Origin: an uncultured Bacteroidia bacterium
GTDB lineage: Bacteria; Bacteroidota; Bacteroidia; Bacteroidales; ML635J-15
Assembly: GCA_902791865.1 (NCBI GenBank)
Contig: CADAXK010000001.1
Span: forward strand, 316,205-380,204
Direction: 5' to 3'
Length of the DNA: 64,000 bases
This document shows positions 17,864-26,172 of the stretch, in pieces. The translations under genes and the position numbers were made by a program. A model generated the notes under the pieces. It saw nothing but the letters and a program-made list of their open reading frames with translations. It did not search any database and was not told the origin of the DNA. Position 1 is the stretch's first letter. The number at the start of each line of letters is the position of its first letter.

Positions 17864-17945
17864 TTCAAAAATAAATTCAAAAATTTTTTGGCGAAGTTAA
17901 TTATATTTACTCACTTTGCAACTTATTAAAAGATAGTTTTATAAC

Positions 17946-18710
17946 ATGTTTTTCTGGCTGTCAAAAATACTGCAATACTTAATTTCTCCACTTACATGGA
18001 TTGTCATAATATTCATACTTTCGTTCTGCTTCAAGAGTGAAAAGACAAAAAAAGGATTAAGAATTACCGTTTTTGTATTGTTGCTTATTTTCACAAATCC
18101 TCTACTAGTAAACGTCTGTCTCAATGCTTGGGAACAAGATCGAACGCCAGAAACAGAACTTACAGAACGCTACGACTACGGCATTGTTCTTACTGGAATG
18201 ATTTTTTACGACTCCCAAAACGACAAGATCGAGTTCGGACAATCCACCGACAGAATTCTCGAAGCCGTTCGGTTGTACTATGCTGGACGCATCAACAAGA
18301 TTTTCATTTCGGGTGGTTCGGGGCTTCTGCTTGACCAGACGCACAAGGAATCGCAACTGCTAAAAGATTATCTTAAAAGCATAAACGTTCCAGAAGAAGA
18401 CATAATCATCGAAACCGAGTCGCGCAACACCCACGAAAATGCAGTAGAGGCTGCAAAGGTTTTGCGCCCGACTGAAAGTTCCGATACCTATTTATTAATA
18501 ACAAGTGCCTCGCACTTCCGCCGTGCAGCCAAGTGCTTCGAAAACGAAGGATTTACTTTTGACTCATATCCCGTTGACTACTGCAGTCGGAAAATATGCG
18601 CAAATCCCGAAACATGGCTAATCCCTGCACCATCGGCATTTACAACATGGAATATGCTTCTGCACGAAATTGCAGGATATGTAATGTATGACTGGAGCGG
18701 GTATTTCTAG
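17946..18710 (+). CDS. YdcF/ElyC/SanA-family membrane protein (DUF218)
   Basis: Two N-terminal membrane segments (about residues 10-30 and 37-55) precede a periplasmic or cytoplasmic DUF218 domain. It contains YGIVLTGMI, AVRLYYAGRINKIFISGG, IIETESRNTHENA and ITSASHFRRA, which is the family pattern of strands and conserved polar loops. Relatives in E. coli (ElyC, SanA) affect envelope integrity and peptidoglycan precursor use, but the biochemical activity is unsettled. The protein is 254 residues, typical for two-helix members. It starts 82 bases from the divergent glutamine synthetase gene. Confidence 0.75.
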   Translation: MFFWLSKILQYLISPLTWIVIIFILSFCFKSEKTKKGLRITVFVLLLIFTNPLLVNVCLNAWEQDRTPETELTERYDYGIVLTGMIFYDSQNDKIEFGQSTDRILEAVRLYYAGRINKIFISGGSGLLLDQTHKESQLLKDYLKSINVPEEDIIIETESRNTHENAVEAAKVLRPTESSDTYLLITSASHFRRAAKCFENEGFTFDSYPVDYCSRKICANPETWLIPAPSAFTTWNMLLHEIAGYVMYDWSGYF

Positions 18711-18775
18711 TGCTGTTATGAAAAAAATATTTTTTCGACACTCAATCATTGGAAAAAAGTTTGTTTCTTTGCAGT

Positions 18776-19423
18776 ATGTTTTCTGAAATTTGCGACGGAG
18801 CATCGGTAGGTCTTACGGCATCCATTACTGTAGGACCAGTTGCGGTATTATGCATACAGCGCGCACTCACGCGACCTCGAATATCATCATTCATTTCTGG
18901 ACTTGGTGTTGTATTCGCCGACACACTAATGGCCGCTTTGTCGTACTTTTTATACTCGCTGATTTTCAACAAAATACAAGAATACAAGCCAATTCTTGGC
19001 GTCATTGGTGGCATCATCGTGATAATATTCGGCGTGTTCATGTTCAAGCGCAATGCCGTCAAAGACATACGACAAAGCAAGGACAACCGCAACTCACTCT
19101 GGCAGGACTTTATATCTGTGGTAGGACTTACGCTCTCCAACTTCATCGGTGCAATGACCTACATTTTCGCATTTTTTGCAATGTTCAATGTGGGTGCAGG
19201 CGATGGTGTTTCCGACAGCAACGAATTGATTAAAGGCATACTTATAATGCTAGGCTTTGTGCTTGGCTCATTTGCATGGTGGACTTTCCTTACCATGTCG
19301 CTAAGTTTCTTCAGGAAGAAAATCAGACCACGCCATTTCGTTGTCATTAATCGAGTAGGCGGTTCAATAATCATTCTGCTTGGCATATACACGATAATAT
19401 CAACTTTCGTGGAAATAATATAG
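18776..19423 (+). CDS. LysE/RhtB-family exporter
   Basis: This inner-membrane protein of about 215 residues has six hydrophobic segments. Its N-terminal motif GLTASITVGPVAVLCIQRAL is the Gly-Pro-Gly-like entry of the LysE amino-acid exporter family, followed by GLGVVFADTLMAALSY. A TTG 27 bases upstream would extend the frame, but the ATG at 18776 follows a TTTCTTTGC promoter-like box directly, so I prefer it. The exported solute is unknown. Confidence 0.7.
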   Translation: MFSEICDGASVGLTASITVGPVAVLCIQRALTRPRISSFISGLGVVFADTLMAALSYFLYSLIFNKIQEYKPILGVIGGIIVIIFGVFMFKRNAVKDIRQSKDNRNSLWQDFISVVGLTLSNFIGAMTYIFAFFAMFNVGAGDGVSDSNELIKGILIMLGFVLGSFAWWTFLTMSLSFFRKKIRPRHFVVINRVGGSIIILLGIYTIISTFVEII

Positions 19424-19475
19424 AATTCAAGGATTCAAAGATTCAAGAATTCAAAGATTTTAGAATTTGATGATT
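19424..19475. repeat. GATTCAA(A/G) direct-repeat tract
   Basis: Units such as GATTCAAAGATTCAAGAATTCAAAGATT repeat with a period near 8-10 bases (given here in halves of under 20: GATTCAAAGATTC, AAGAATTCAAAG). The tract carries the -33 box of the next gene. A similar AATTTGAA tract lies near 60340. Confidence 0.6.
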
Positions 19476-19496
19476 CCATAAAAATCAATAAATTTG
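19466..19496 (+). promoter_or_regulatory. Consensus promoter of the Bax-inhibitor-1 gene
   Basis: TTTG (19466-19469), exactly 19 bases, then TAAATTTG (19489-19496): a full match to the Bacteroidota consensus, 23 bases before the ATG at 19520. Confidence 0.75.
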
Positions 19497-19519
19497 CATT
19501 GTTTTATAGTACAGACAAA

Positions 19520-20266
19520 ATGAATATAACAAAGACATCAAACCCTACTTTGGGTAAAAACGCGTTTGCCAGCGAACCAGTCGCCACCGATGGCAATGTA
19601 ATGACACTGAAAGGCGCAATCAACAAGACAATAATCCTATTTGCAATACTTCTGCTCACGGCAATAGTTTCGTGGAAACTTACAATTTCAGGAAGCATTG
19701 CAGGCTCTGCAGTGCTTATTGGCGCATCAATCGGTGCTTTCATTGTTGCCATGATTGCAAGCTTTGTAAAGAAATCAGCCCCTATTACCGCACCAATATA
19801 TGCGGCACTCGAAGGATTTCTTCTCGGTGCAATCTCCTCCCTATTCGAAGCTGCATACAGCGGAATCGTATTTCAGGCAGTAGTACTAACACTGCTAGTT
19901 TTCGGGCTTATGCTGTTCATGTACAAGACCGGCATACTGAAGGCATCAGGTAAATTCATGAAAGGCGTAGTCATCGCAACAGGTGCAATAGGAATTTTCT
20001 ACCTTGTAAGCTTCATTGTTGGCTTATTTACTCCAGCATTTAACGAATATCTTTTTGCAAATCCACTAATCGGAATAGCAATCAGCGTGGTAATTGTAAT
20101 AGTCGCAGCTTTGAATCTTATCCTAGACTTCAGCACCATAGAAAATTCAGCGAATTCGGGCGCTCCGAAATACATGGAATGGTATGCTGGATTCGGACTA
20201 ATGGTAACCCTTGTATGGCTTTACATTGAAATATTAAGGTTATTGTCGTACCTTAGAAGAGACTAA
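19520..20266 (+). CDS. Bax inhibitor-1/YccA-family membrane protein
   Basis: The 248-residue protein has a short polar N-terminus (MNITKTSNPTLGKNAF) followed by seven hydrophobic segments. Among them is APIYAALEGFLLGAISSLFE and a late acidic segment NLILDFSTIENSANSGAPKYMEWYAGFG, quoted here only as LILDFSTIENS and MEWYAGFG. This is the bacterial BI-1-like (Bax1-I) family, homologous to calcium-leak channels such as BsYetJ. The bacterial role is not well defined. The ATG at 19520 is chosen over an upstream TTG because the -7 element ends at 19496. Confidence 0.82.
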   Translation: MNITKTSNPTLGKNAFASEPVATDGNVMTLKGAINKTIILFAILLLTAIVSWKLTISGSIAGSAVLIGASIGAFIVAMIASFVKKSAPITAPIYAALEGFLLGAISSLFEAAYSGIVFQAVVLTLLVFGLMLFMYKTGILKASGKFMKGVVIATGAIGIFYLVSFIVGLFTPAFNEYLFANPLIGIAISVVIVIVAALNLILDFSTIENSANSGAPKYMEWYAGFGLMVTLVWLYIEILRLLSYLRRD

Positions 20267-20305
20267 TCCAACAATAAATAACATCTAATTCAAATTTTTT
20301 ATCAG

Positions 20306-22429
20306 ATGAAAAAGTACATATCAGTTTTAACAGCATTAACACTATTGATTATGGTAAGTTCGTGCAACAAGAAAACAGAAACAGAAAACAAGGAGCAGGA
20401 CAATCCACTGCTTCAGGAATGGACATCCGAATATGGCGTTCCGCCGTTCGATAAAATCAAGACCGAGCACTACATCCCTGCATTCGAGGAAGCAATGAGG
20501 GTAAACAAGGAAGAAATTGATGCTATCGTCAACAATCCCGACGCACCGACCTTTGAAAATACAATCGAAGCCCTTGAGGAAAGCGGTTCATTGCTGACAA
20601 GAGTAGAAAGCATTTTCTTCAACCTTGCGGAATGCATCAATTCGCCCGAAATGGAACAGATTTCAGAAGAAATTCTACCGAAACTTTCGCAACATGGCGA
20701 CGACATTAGTCTCAACGCCAAGTTGTTCGAGCGCATCAAGGCTGTTTACGACCAACGCGAATCGCTCAACCTTGAGCCGGTACAGATGCGTCTGCTCGAA
20801 GAAACCTACAAGGGTTTTGTCCGTGGCGGTGCTAATGTTCCTGCCGAGAAACAGGCCCGTTTCCGCGAAATCAACGAAAAACTGTCGTTGCTCACTATGA
20901 AGTTCGGCAACAATGTGCTTAAGGCTACCAACGACTACAAGCTTGTGGTTGACGATGTTGCCCGTCTCGAAGGTTGCACCGAAGGTCAGCTTGCCGCCGC
21001 TTTGGAACTCGGCAACGAATCGGAAGAAACAAAGGGCAAATATGTTTTCACAATCCATCTGCCAAGCATGGAACCTTTCCTCATGAACTGCAAGGACCGC
21101 GAACTGCGCAAGGAACTCTGGACTGCATACTCTACCCGTTGCACATCGGGCGAAACCGACAACACTCAAATCATAAACGAGATTGTAAATCTCCGTTTGG
21201 AAAAAGCTAACATCCTCGGCTACAAGTCGCATGCGGCATACGTTCTCGACGACAACATGGCAAAGACACCAGAAGCCGTTGACGAACTTTTGATGCAGGT
21301 ATGGGAACCAGCACTTGCAAAAGCAAAGGAAGAAGCAGCTGAATACCAGAAGATGATTGATGCAGAGGGCGGAAACTTCAAGCTCGAACCTTGCGACTGG
21401 CGCTACTACAGCGAAACCCTCCGCAAGCAGAAATACGACCTCGACGACGATGTTATCCGTCCATACTTCTCGCTCGACAATGTTCGCGACGGAATGTTTA
21501 TGGTTGCCAACAAGCTCTATGGCATCGAGTTCCGCGAAAACAAGAATATTCCAGTTTACCATCCCGATGCTGTTGTTTACGAAGTTACAGAAAACAACAA
21601 TGTTATCGCAATACTCTATATGGACTTCTTCCCACGCGAAAGCAAACGTAGCGGTGCTTGGATGACCAACTTCCGCGAACAGTCATATACAAAGGACGGC
21701 AAGAAAATCATACCTTTAGTATCATTGGTATTGAACTTCACAAAACCTTCGGGCGACAAGCCTTCGCTGCTCAACTTCGACGAGACTTCCACCCTCTTCC
21801 ACGAGTTCGGACACGCTCTGCACAGCATACTTACCGACTGCCGCTACGAATCGCTGTCGGGAACAAATGTTTCGCGCGACTTTGTTGAACTGCCATCACA
21901 GGTTATGGAACAATGGGCTGGCTATCCCGAAGTCATGAAGATGTACGCTAAGCACTACAAGACTGGCGAAGTTATTCCCGATTCTCTCATCAACAAGATT
22001 GAAGCAGCATCGACCTACGGACAGGGCTTCATCAACACCGAACTCATTGCAGCATCGTTGCTCGATATGGCTTACGCCAACATCAGCGAACCTACCGAAA
22101 TCAAGTTCCCCGACTTCGAGGATGCCGAAATGCAGAAAATCGGCTTGATTCCCGAAATCATCTCGCGCTACAGAAGCACCTACTTCCAGCATGTATTCTC
22201 GGGCGGATACAGCGCAGGCTACTACGGCTACACTTGGGCAGCAGTCCTCGACAACGATGCCTTCGAAGCCTTCAAGGAAAACGGTGTTTTCGACAAGAAG
22301 ACCGCCGATGCATTCCGCTACAATGTCCTGCAGAATGGCAACACCGAAGACGCAATGGTTCTCTACAAGCGTTTCCGCGGTCAGGAACCATCAATTGAAC
22401 CGCTGCTGAAGAATAGAGGATTGAAATAA
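20306..22429 (+). CDS. dcp: M3-family metallopeptidase lipoprotein (peptidyl-dipeptidase Dcp-like)
   Basis: This 707-residue zinc peptidase trims peptides in the periplasm. The signal peptide ends in a lipobox (LIMVSSC, Cys20), so it is lipid-anchored. The zinc motif HEFGH spans residues 499-503 within TLFHEFGHALHSIL. The third ligand region is ASTYGQGFINTELIAASLLDMAY, cited here as TELIAASLLD, and the substrate loop SGGYSAGYYGYTW follows. The length matches Dcp/oligopeptidase A. It might process peptides released by other secreted proteases, but nothing in the sequence ties them together. A strong terminator follows. Confidence 0.92.
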   Translation: MKKYISVLTALTLLIMVSSCNKKTETENKEQDNPLLQEWTSEYGVPPFDKIKTEHYIPAFEEAMRVNKEEIDAIVNNPDAPTFENTIEALEESGSLLTRVESIFFNLAECINSPEMEQISEEILPKLSQHGDDISLNAKLFERIKAVYDQRESLNLEPVQMRLLEETYKGFVRGGANVPAEKQARFREINEKLSLLTMKFGNNVLKATNDYKLVVDDVARLEGCTEGQLAAALELGNESEETKGKYVFTIHLPSMEPFLMNCKDRELRKELWTAYSTRCTSGETDNTQIINEIVNLRLEKANILGYKSHAAYVLDDNMAKTPEAVDELLMQVWEPALAKAKEEAAEYQKMIDAEGGNFKLEPCDWRYYSETLRKQKYDLDDDVIRPYFSLDNVRDGMFMVANKLYGIEFRENKNIPVYHPDAVVYEVTENNNVIAILYMDFFPRESKRSGAWMTNFREQSYTKDGKKIIPLVSLVLNFTKPSGDKPSLLNFDETSTLFHEFGHALHSILTDCRYESLSGTNVSRDFVELPSQVMEQWAGYPEVMKMYAKHYKTGEVIPDSLINKIEAASTYGQGFINTELIAASLLDMAYANISEPTEIKFPDFEDAEMQKIGLIPEIISRYRSTYFQHVFSGGYSAGYYGYTWAAVLDNDAFEAFKENGVFDKKTADAFRYNVLQNGNTEDAMVLYKRFRGQEPSIEPLLKNRGLK

Positions 22430-22443
22430 GATAGATTTTCAAC

Positions 22444-22487
22444 AAAAAAAATATAGGCTGCCCACAAAGACAGCCTATATTTTTTAT
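22444..22487. terminator. Bidirectional terminator
   Basis: AAAAAATATAGGCTG and CAGCCTATATTTTTT form a long stem around a ten-base loop. It serves both the M3 peptidase gene and the convergent gene ending at 22498. Confidence 0.85.
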
Positions 22488-22497
22488 TCTCATTCTT

Positions 22498-24339
22498 TTA
22501 CTTGCTAATCCCGATTGTTTCTATTCCAATATTTGTCGGAGATACATCCAAGGTCGGCATGCTAACATCGCCTCGTATAGGCGCGAATAAGTCTTCGTCG
22601 AAAAATACGCCCCACTCAAAAATCCAACCGTTGTCTGCTCTCTGGTGGTCGCAGATATACAATGTCCAGTCTCCATTGAGAGGACAGCCGACGAGAGATT
22701 CCAGGCTCTCGTAGGTTGCATAGTTGCCTGCGTCTAGCACATTGATACCTGATTCGGTATTTCCGCAAGGATCGGTATATGTAATACTAGTAGTGTTGTT
22801 GTTTAAAGAATTTGTGCCCATAGGTTGTGTAGCGGTTGGAGTGAAATTGTATTCATAACCTTCTCCGGCAGTATAATAGCAGTCGTTTGATTCAGGTGGA
22901 TCTGGAGCAAGTCCAAGGTGGATGTTTGAACCGCCGTTCGAACCTGAATTATTTATCGTTGTGAGCGACCATCCGGGAACTATTGTACCTACAGAACCAC
23001 GTGCATGAAGCAAGCATTGCTGCCCGTTTGGGCACTGCACCATTATGCTAAGGTCTCCTAGGTATGAGTGTTCAATATTCAAATATACGCGTTCGATATC
23101 GTTTACAGAAGTAACGGTAGCTCCTTCATAGAATATACTATCTACTACTAGATTATAATTATAACATACCTCGCCTCCATCGGGAATAAACGATGAAGAC
23201 CTGATAATTGGAGTGAAAGGAGTATCGAAGGACCTCAACTCACCATACCTAGTGCCATCGGAATTTGTAGCGTACGCCCTGTAGTAGTATCTTCTGCGAG
23301 CCTTTAGTCCGGAAATATTCGCAGAATAGCTTGCCGAATCGACATCTACTTGTACTATATTCGATAGGCTATTGATGCTTCTACCATAAACAAAGCCTCT
23401 TTCTGTTACTGCGAGTCCGTTATCAGTAACAATGTAGCCGCTTAATGTTGCCGTGCTGTCGGTAATATCTGTAGCCTCATCAGCTTGAACTTCCGGCAAA
23501 CATGTAATCGTCAGATGCAAGTTAACTACCGAATCGTATCCAGCGGCATTGGTAAAAGTAACTGTCGGGGCGTCGGTACTTTCGGTATAAGTATTCCCGT
23601 CAATCCAAGTATAACTGCCGCAGGCGATTTGTTCAACAACCACGTACGATTCGAAATTATGGGTAAAGTTCAAAGTTATATCTTCGCTGCTTGCCTGCAC
23701 CTGCTCAACTATGGCACTTTCTTCTACTACGCCGTCAATGCTGGCGTATCCAACATAGCGCATATTGTCGCCAACGTGGAATTCATTGACTGATTCCAAC
23801 TTTGCCCTAATGCCATCGAACCCTCCAGCATACTTTATGCTGCTGCCGCATCCGTTACCAATGTTTACCATCCTTATCGAATACGAACGGCTTCCTACAA
23901 CGGCATTGAGCACGTATGTCTGAGGACTTGCCGCCGAAATGTCGAAGGTATGGACACCGGCATTGAGATTTCCGCTGTACTCGGCATATATTTTCCCAAA
24001 AGCATCAAGCAGCTGCATACGAACATTTTCGTTCTGCGACAACGAAAGTTCTACGCTGGTTTCGCAATTGAACGGATTTGGAACATTCTGTCCAAGTCCC
24101 TGTCCTACTGCAACATCCATCGCCATACCATTAAGCGAACTAAATACTATTATGGTATCGGGATACTGAATAGTTTCCGACCAGCCTCGTGTTATATTTT
24201 CTACCGCAATACTATCCACACGGCAATAATTAGCATTGTTAAGCCGTCCAATAAAACGAACCGTCACCTCCTGTGAAGAAACATGCAAAACAGAAAGCAT
24301 TAAAGCGACAATCGAAATACAAATAGACAAATACTTCAT
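22498..24339 (-). CDS. Secreted protein with internal sorting-domain-like module and P-domain
   Basis: The 613-residue protein has a signal peptide (1-22). Residues 25-80 (VRFIGRLNNANYC, NITRGWSETIQYPDT) precede a module at about 84-161 starting NVPNPFNCETSVELSL and ending SYSIRMVNIG. This looks like a T9SS type A/FlgD-Ig sorting domain but is placed near the N-terminus. Then come an Ig/FN3-like stretch (about 280-375, LSGYIVTDNGLAVTERGFVYG) and a proprotein-convertase-type P-domain (about 385-585, with NIEHSYLGDLSIMVQCPNG and NGDWTLYICDHQRADNGW). The true C-terminus (TLDVSPTNIGIETIGISK) is not a sorting domain. It is probably exported and surface-associated, with a binding rather than catalytic role, since no protease domain accompanies the P-domain. 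Confidence 0.75.
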   Translation of the reverse strand: MKYLSICISIVALMLSVLHVSSQEVTVRFIGRLNNANYCRVDSIAVENITRGWSETIQYPDTIIVFSSLNGMAMDVAVGQGLGQNVPNPFNCETSVELSLSQNENVRMQLLDAFGKIYAEYSGNLNAGVHTFDISAASPQTYVLNAVVGSRSYSIRMVNIGNGCGSSIKYAGGFDGIRAKLESVNEFHVGDNMRYVGYASIDGVVEESAIVEQVQASSEDITLNFTHNFESYVVVEQIACGSYTWIDGNTYTESTDAPTVTFTNAAGYDSVVNLHLTITCLPEVQADEATDITDSTATLSGYIVTDNGLAVTERGFVYGRSINSLSNIVQVDVDSASYSANISGLKARRRYYYRAYATNSDGTRYGELRSFDTPFTPIIRSSSFIPDGGEVCYNYNLVVDSIFYEGATVTSVNDIERVYLNIEHSYLGDLSIMVQCPNGQQCLLHARGSVGTIVPGWSLTTINNSGSNGGSNIHLGLAPDPPESNDCYYTAGEGYEYNFTPTATQPMGTNSLNNNTTSITYTDPCGNTESGINVLDAGNYATYESLESLVGCPLNGDWTLYICDHQRADNGWIFEWGVFFDEDLFAPIRGDVSMPTLDVSPTNIGIETIGISK

Positions 24340-24737
24340 ATAACTATCTTATTCAATAAACATTCAAAATTACACAACAAACTGATAACAAACATATTAC
24401 CATATAGCACAAACAAATATTTCCCATACTGTCCAATAGGTATCAGTCATATTATATACTATTACAAAGATATGCATTATCATCGACAAAAATACAAAAA
24501 AAACAATAAACGAAATTTAAAACACAAAATATTTGTACCAGCAAAAACCATTCATTGGAATTCCGTTTGCAAGCACTGAAAACTATTAATTCTGCAAACA
24601 ACAAGTTACAAAAATCACCACAACTAAATTGCGGATAATCGCTAACACTAGCAAACCTATCTATGCGTATCCCACTCATTATCAAAACAAATATTTTCTG
24701 CAAATATAAAAAATATTTTTAGAATTGATAATATGAC
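24340..24737. other. AT-rich spacer without a recognisable gene
   Basis: About 400 bases upstream of the P-domain gene. The only ORF of note (24452-24703, minus) has low-complexity, Cys/Phe-rich composition and no family features. I see no RNA gene here. Confidence 0.5.
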
Positions 24738-24770
24738 ACAAAAAATGCCCGATCGAAAAAATCGGGCATT
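24738..24770 (-). terminator. Terminator downstream of the PGK gene
   Basis: AATGCCCGAT/ATCGGGCATT is a perfect 10-base stem with a seven-base loop, followed by a T run on the minus strand. Confidence 0.85.
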
Positions 24771-24791
24771 AACTGAGTATTTTACTTAGAA

Positions 24792-26093
24792 CTATTCGTT
24801 TCCTTTCTGTCTGCTCTCTATCAGTGCCTTTATCGGGGCAATACCGAGATGCGAACTCTGTTCGATTGCCTTCAATACAGCGCCACCACCTGTAAATATA
24901 TAGTAGTCCTTGCTGTCGAGAGCCATAATGTAAAGACCTGGCAACAAACGCTTTAGTTCCTGCATTGTATCACCACCGCCATACAGCTTTACTGCCTGCG
25001 GATTCTGGTCGATAATAGTATCGAGAGCGATTGTACCCTCGTTGAAATGCGGAACAAAACCCATAACTGCATTTACGAAAATTGTCTTTGCAGAATGGAA
25101 AACATCGATGATTTCCGGCTCATCGTAGCAACGCGGGTCAACATCCATAACCCAGTTGAATTCTGTTCCAGGAGCAACTTGGCGGATGTCGTGGATTCTA
25201 TACTTGCCCTCTACCCTCTCGCCAAACACATCCGACTCACAGATAATTGGCATTTCAACAACCTTACCAGGATATTGCTTTGCAAAATCAACAAATTCCT
25301 TTGCTAGTTTTACATCGTCTTCCTCCACGCCCTTAATCTTGAAGCCATATTTTGCACATAGGTATGCATTGTAAATTACACCACCAAGCACCAACTTGTC
25401 AGCCTTCTTCAACAGAGCATACAAGGAATCAATCTTTGTATCGAACTTACTACCAGCCACAACAGCAACGAATGGACTTTCTGCTTCGAAAATACGGTTC
25501 AGGTTCTCTATTTCGCGCTGCATAAGGAAACCGGCATACGACGGCAAGTACTTTGTAACGCCAACCGTTGAAGCGTGAGCCTGCCAGCTACCGAATGCAT
25601 CGTTTACATATATGTCGGCCAAACCTGCAAGCTGATTTGCAAACCTGTCCTGCTCCTCGCCTTTTGCCTCCTCGCCGGTAAACCAACGGGTATTCGGTAA
25701 ATAAATCATATCGACATCGTGGTTGCGCAAACGGCGGATGCTATGGTTTACATTGGTTTCGATGCTTAGATAACCATTATCTTCGTGCGAATAGAAATCA
25801 GGAACTTCTATTTTAATGTGCAACTTGTCCTCAAGATAATCGACTATCGGCTGTACCGACGTCTTGGCATCAATCGTGATCTTGCCAGTCTTCTTGTCCT
25901 TCGGACGACCAACGTGGGTCATAAGGATTATCTTTCCGCCCTTGGAAAGTATGTAGAACAAAGTTCCAAATGTTGCATCTATTCTGTATGGGTCGTGTAT
26001 AACGCCCGACTTAACTACATTGTGGTCAACTCTTACGAGTACGATTTTGCCTTTAAGGTCGGCTTCTTGAATCAAAGGGAGTCTGTTATCCAT
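24792..26093 (-). CDS. Phosphoglycerate kinase-like protein, divergent
   Basis: Phosphoglycerate kinase transfers phosphate between 1,3-bisphosphoglycerate and ADP in glycolysis. This 433-residue protein keeps the fold-level motifs: VRVDHNV (19-25), MTHVGRP (58-63), PNTRWFTGEE (133-142), AHASTVG (172-178), GSKFDTKI (214-221), YGGGDTM and FTGGGAVLKAIE. Several differ from the usual wording (RVDFNVP, ENLRF, GGAKVSDK, STGGGASLE). The Arg that normally precedes AHAS and contacts substrate is Gln171 here. It could be the only PGK of a divergent lineage, a second paralog, or an enzyme with altered substrate use. It is flanked by terminators on both sides, so it is its own transcription unit. Confidence 0.8.
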   Translation of the reverse strand: MDNRLPLIQEADLKGKIVLVRVDHNVVKSGVIHDPYRIDATFGTLFYILSKGGKIILMTHVGRPKDKKTGKITIDAKTSVQPIVDYLEDKLHIKIEVPDFYSHEDNGYLSIETNVNHSIRRLRNHDVDMIYLPNTRWFTGEEAKGEEQDRFANQLAGLADIYVNDAFGSWQAHASTVGVTKYLPSYAGFLMQREIENLNRIFEAESPFVAVVAGSKFDTKIDSLYALLKKADKLVLGGVIYNAYLCAKYGFKIKGVEEDDVKLAKEFVDFAKQYPGKVVEMPIICESDVFGERVEGKYRIHDIRQVAPGTEFNWVMDVDPRCYDEPEIIDVFHSAKTIFVNAVMGFVPHFNEGTIALDTIIDQNPQAVKLYGGGDTMQELKRLLPGLYIMALDSKDYYIFTGGGAVLKAIEQSSHLGIAPIKALIESRQKGNE

Positions 26094-26133
26094 ATATTAA
26101 TTTGTTTTAAAGTTTGAAGGCATAAATATAAAC

Positions 26134-26170
26134 AAAAAAGCGATACGAACAAAATCGTATCGCTTTTTTT
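26134..26170 (-). terminator. Terminator downstream of the SprB-repeat gene
   Basis: AAAAAAGCGATACGA pairs perfectly with TCGTATCGCTTTTTT around a six-base loop, directly after the stop of the adhesin gene. Flanking A and T runs would let it work in either direction. Confidence 0.85.
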
Positions 26171-26172
26171 CG

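Noticed and set aside
24452..24703. Minus-strand ORF of 83 codons in the spacer before the P-domain gene
   Set aside because: It has low-complexity composition and no signal, motif or promoter. I treat the region as non-coding.
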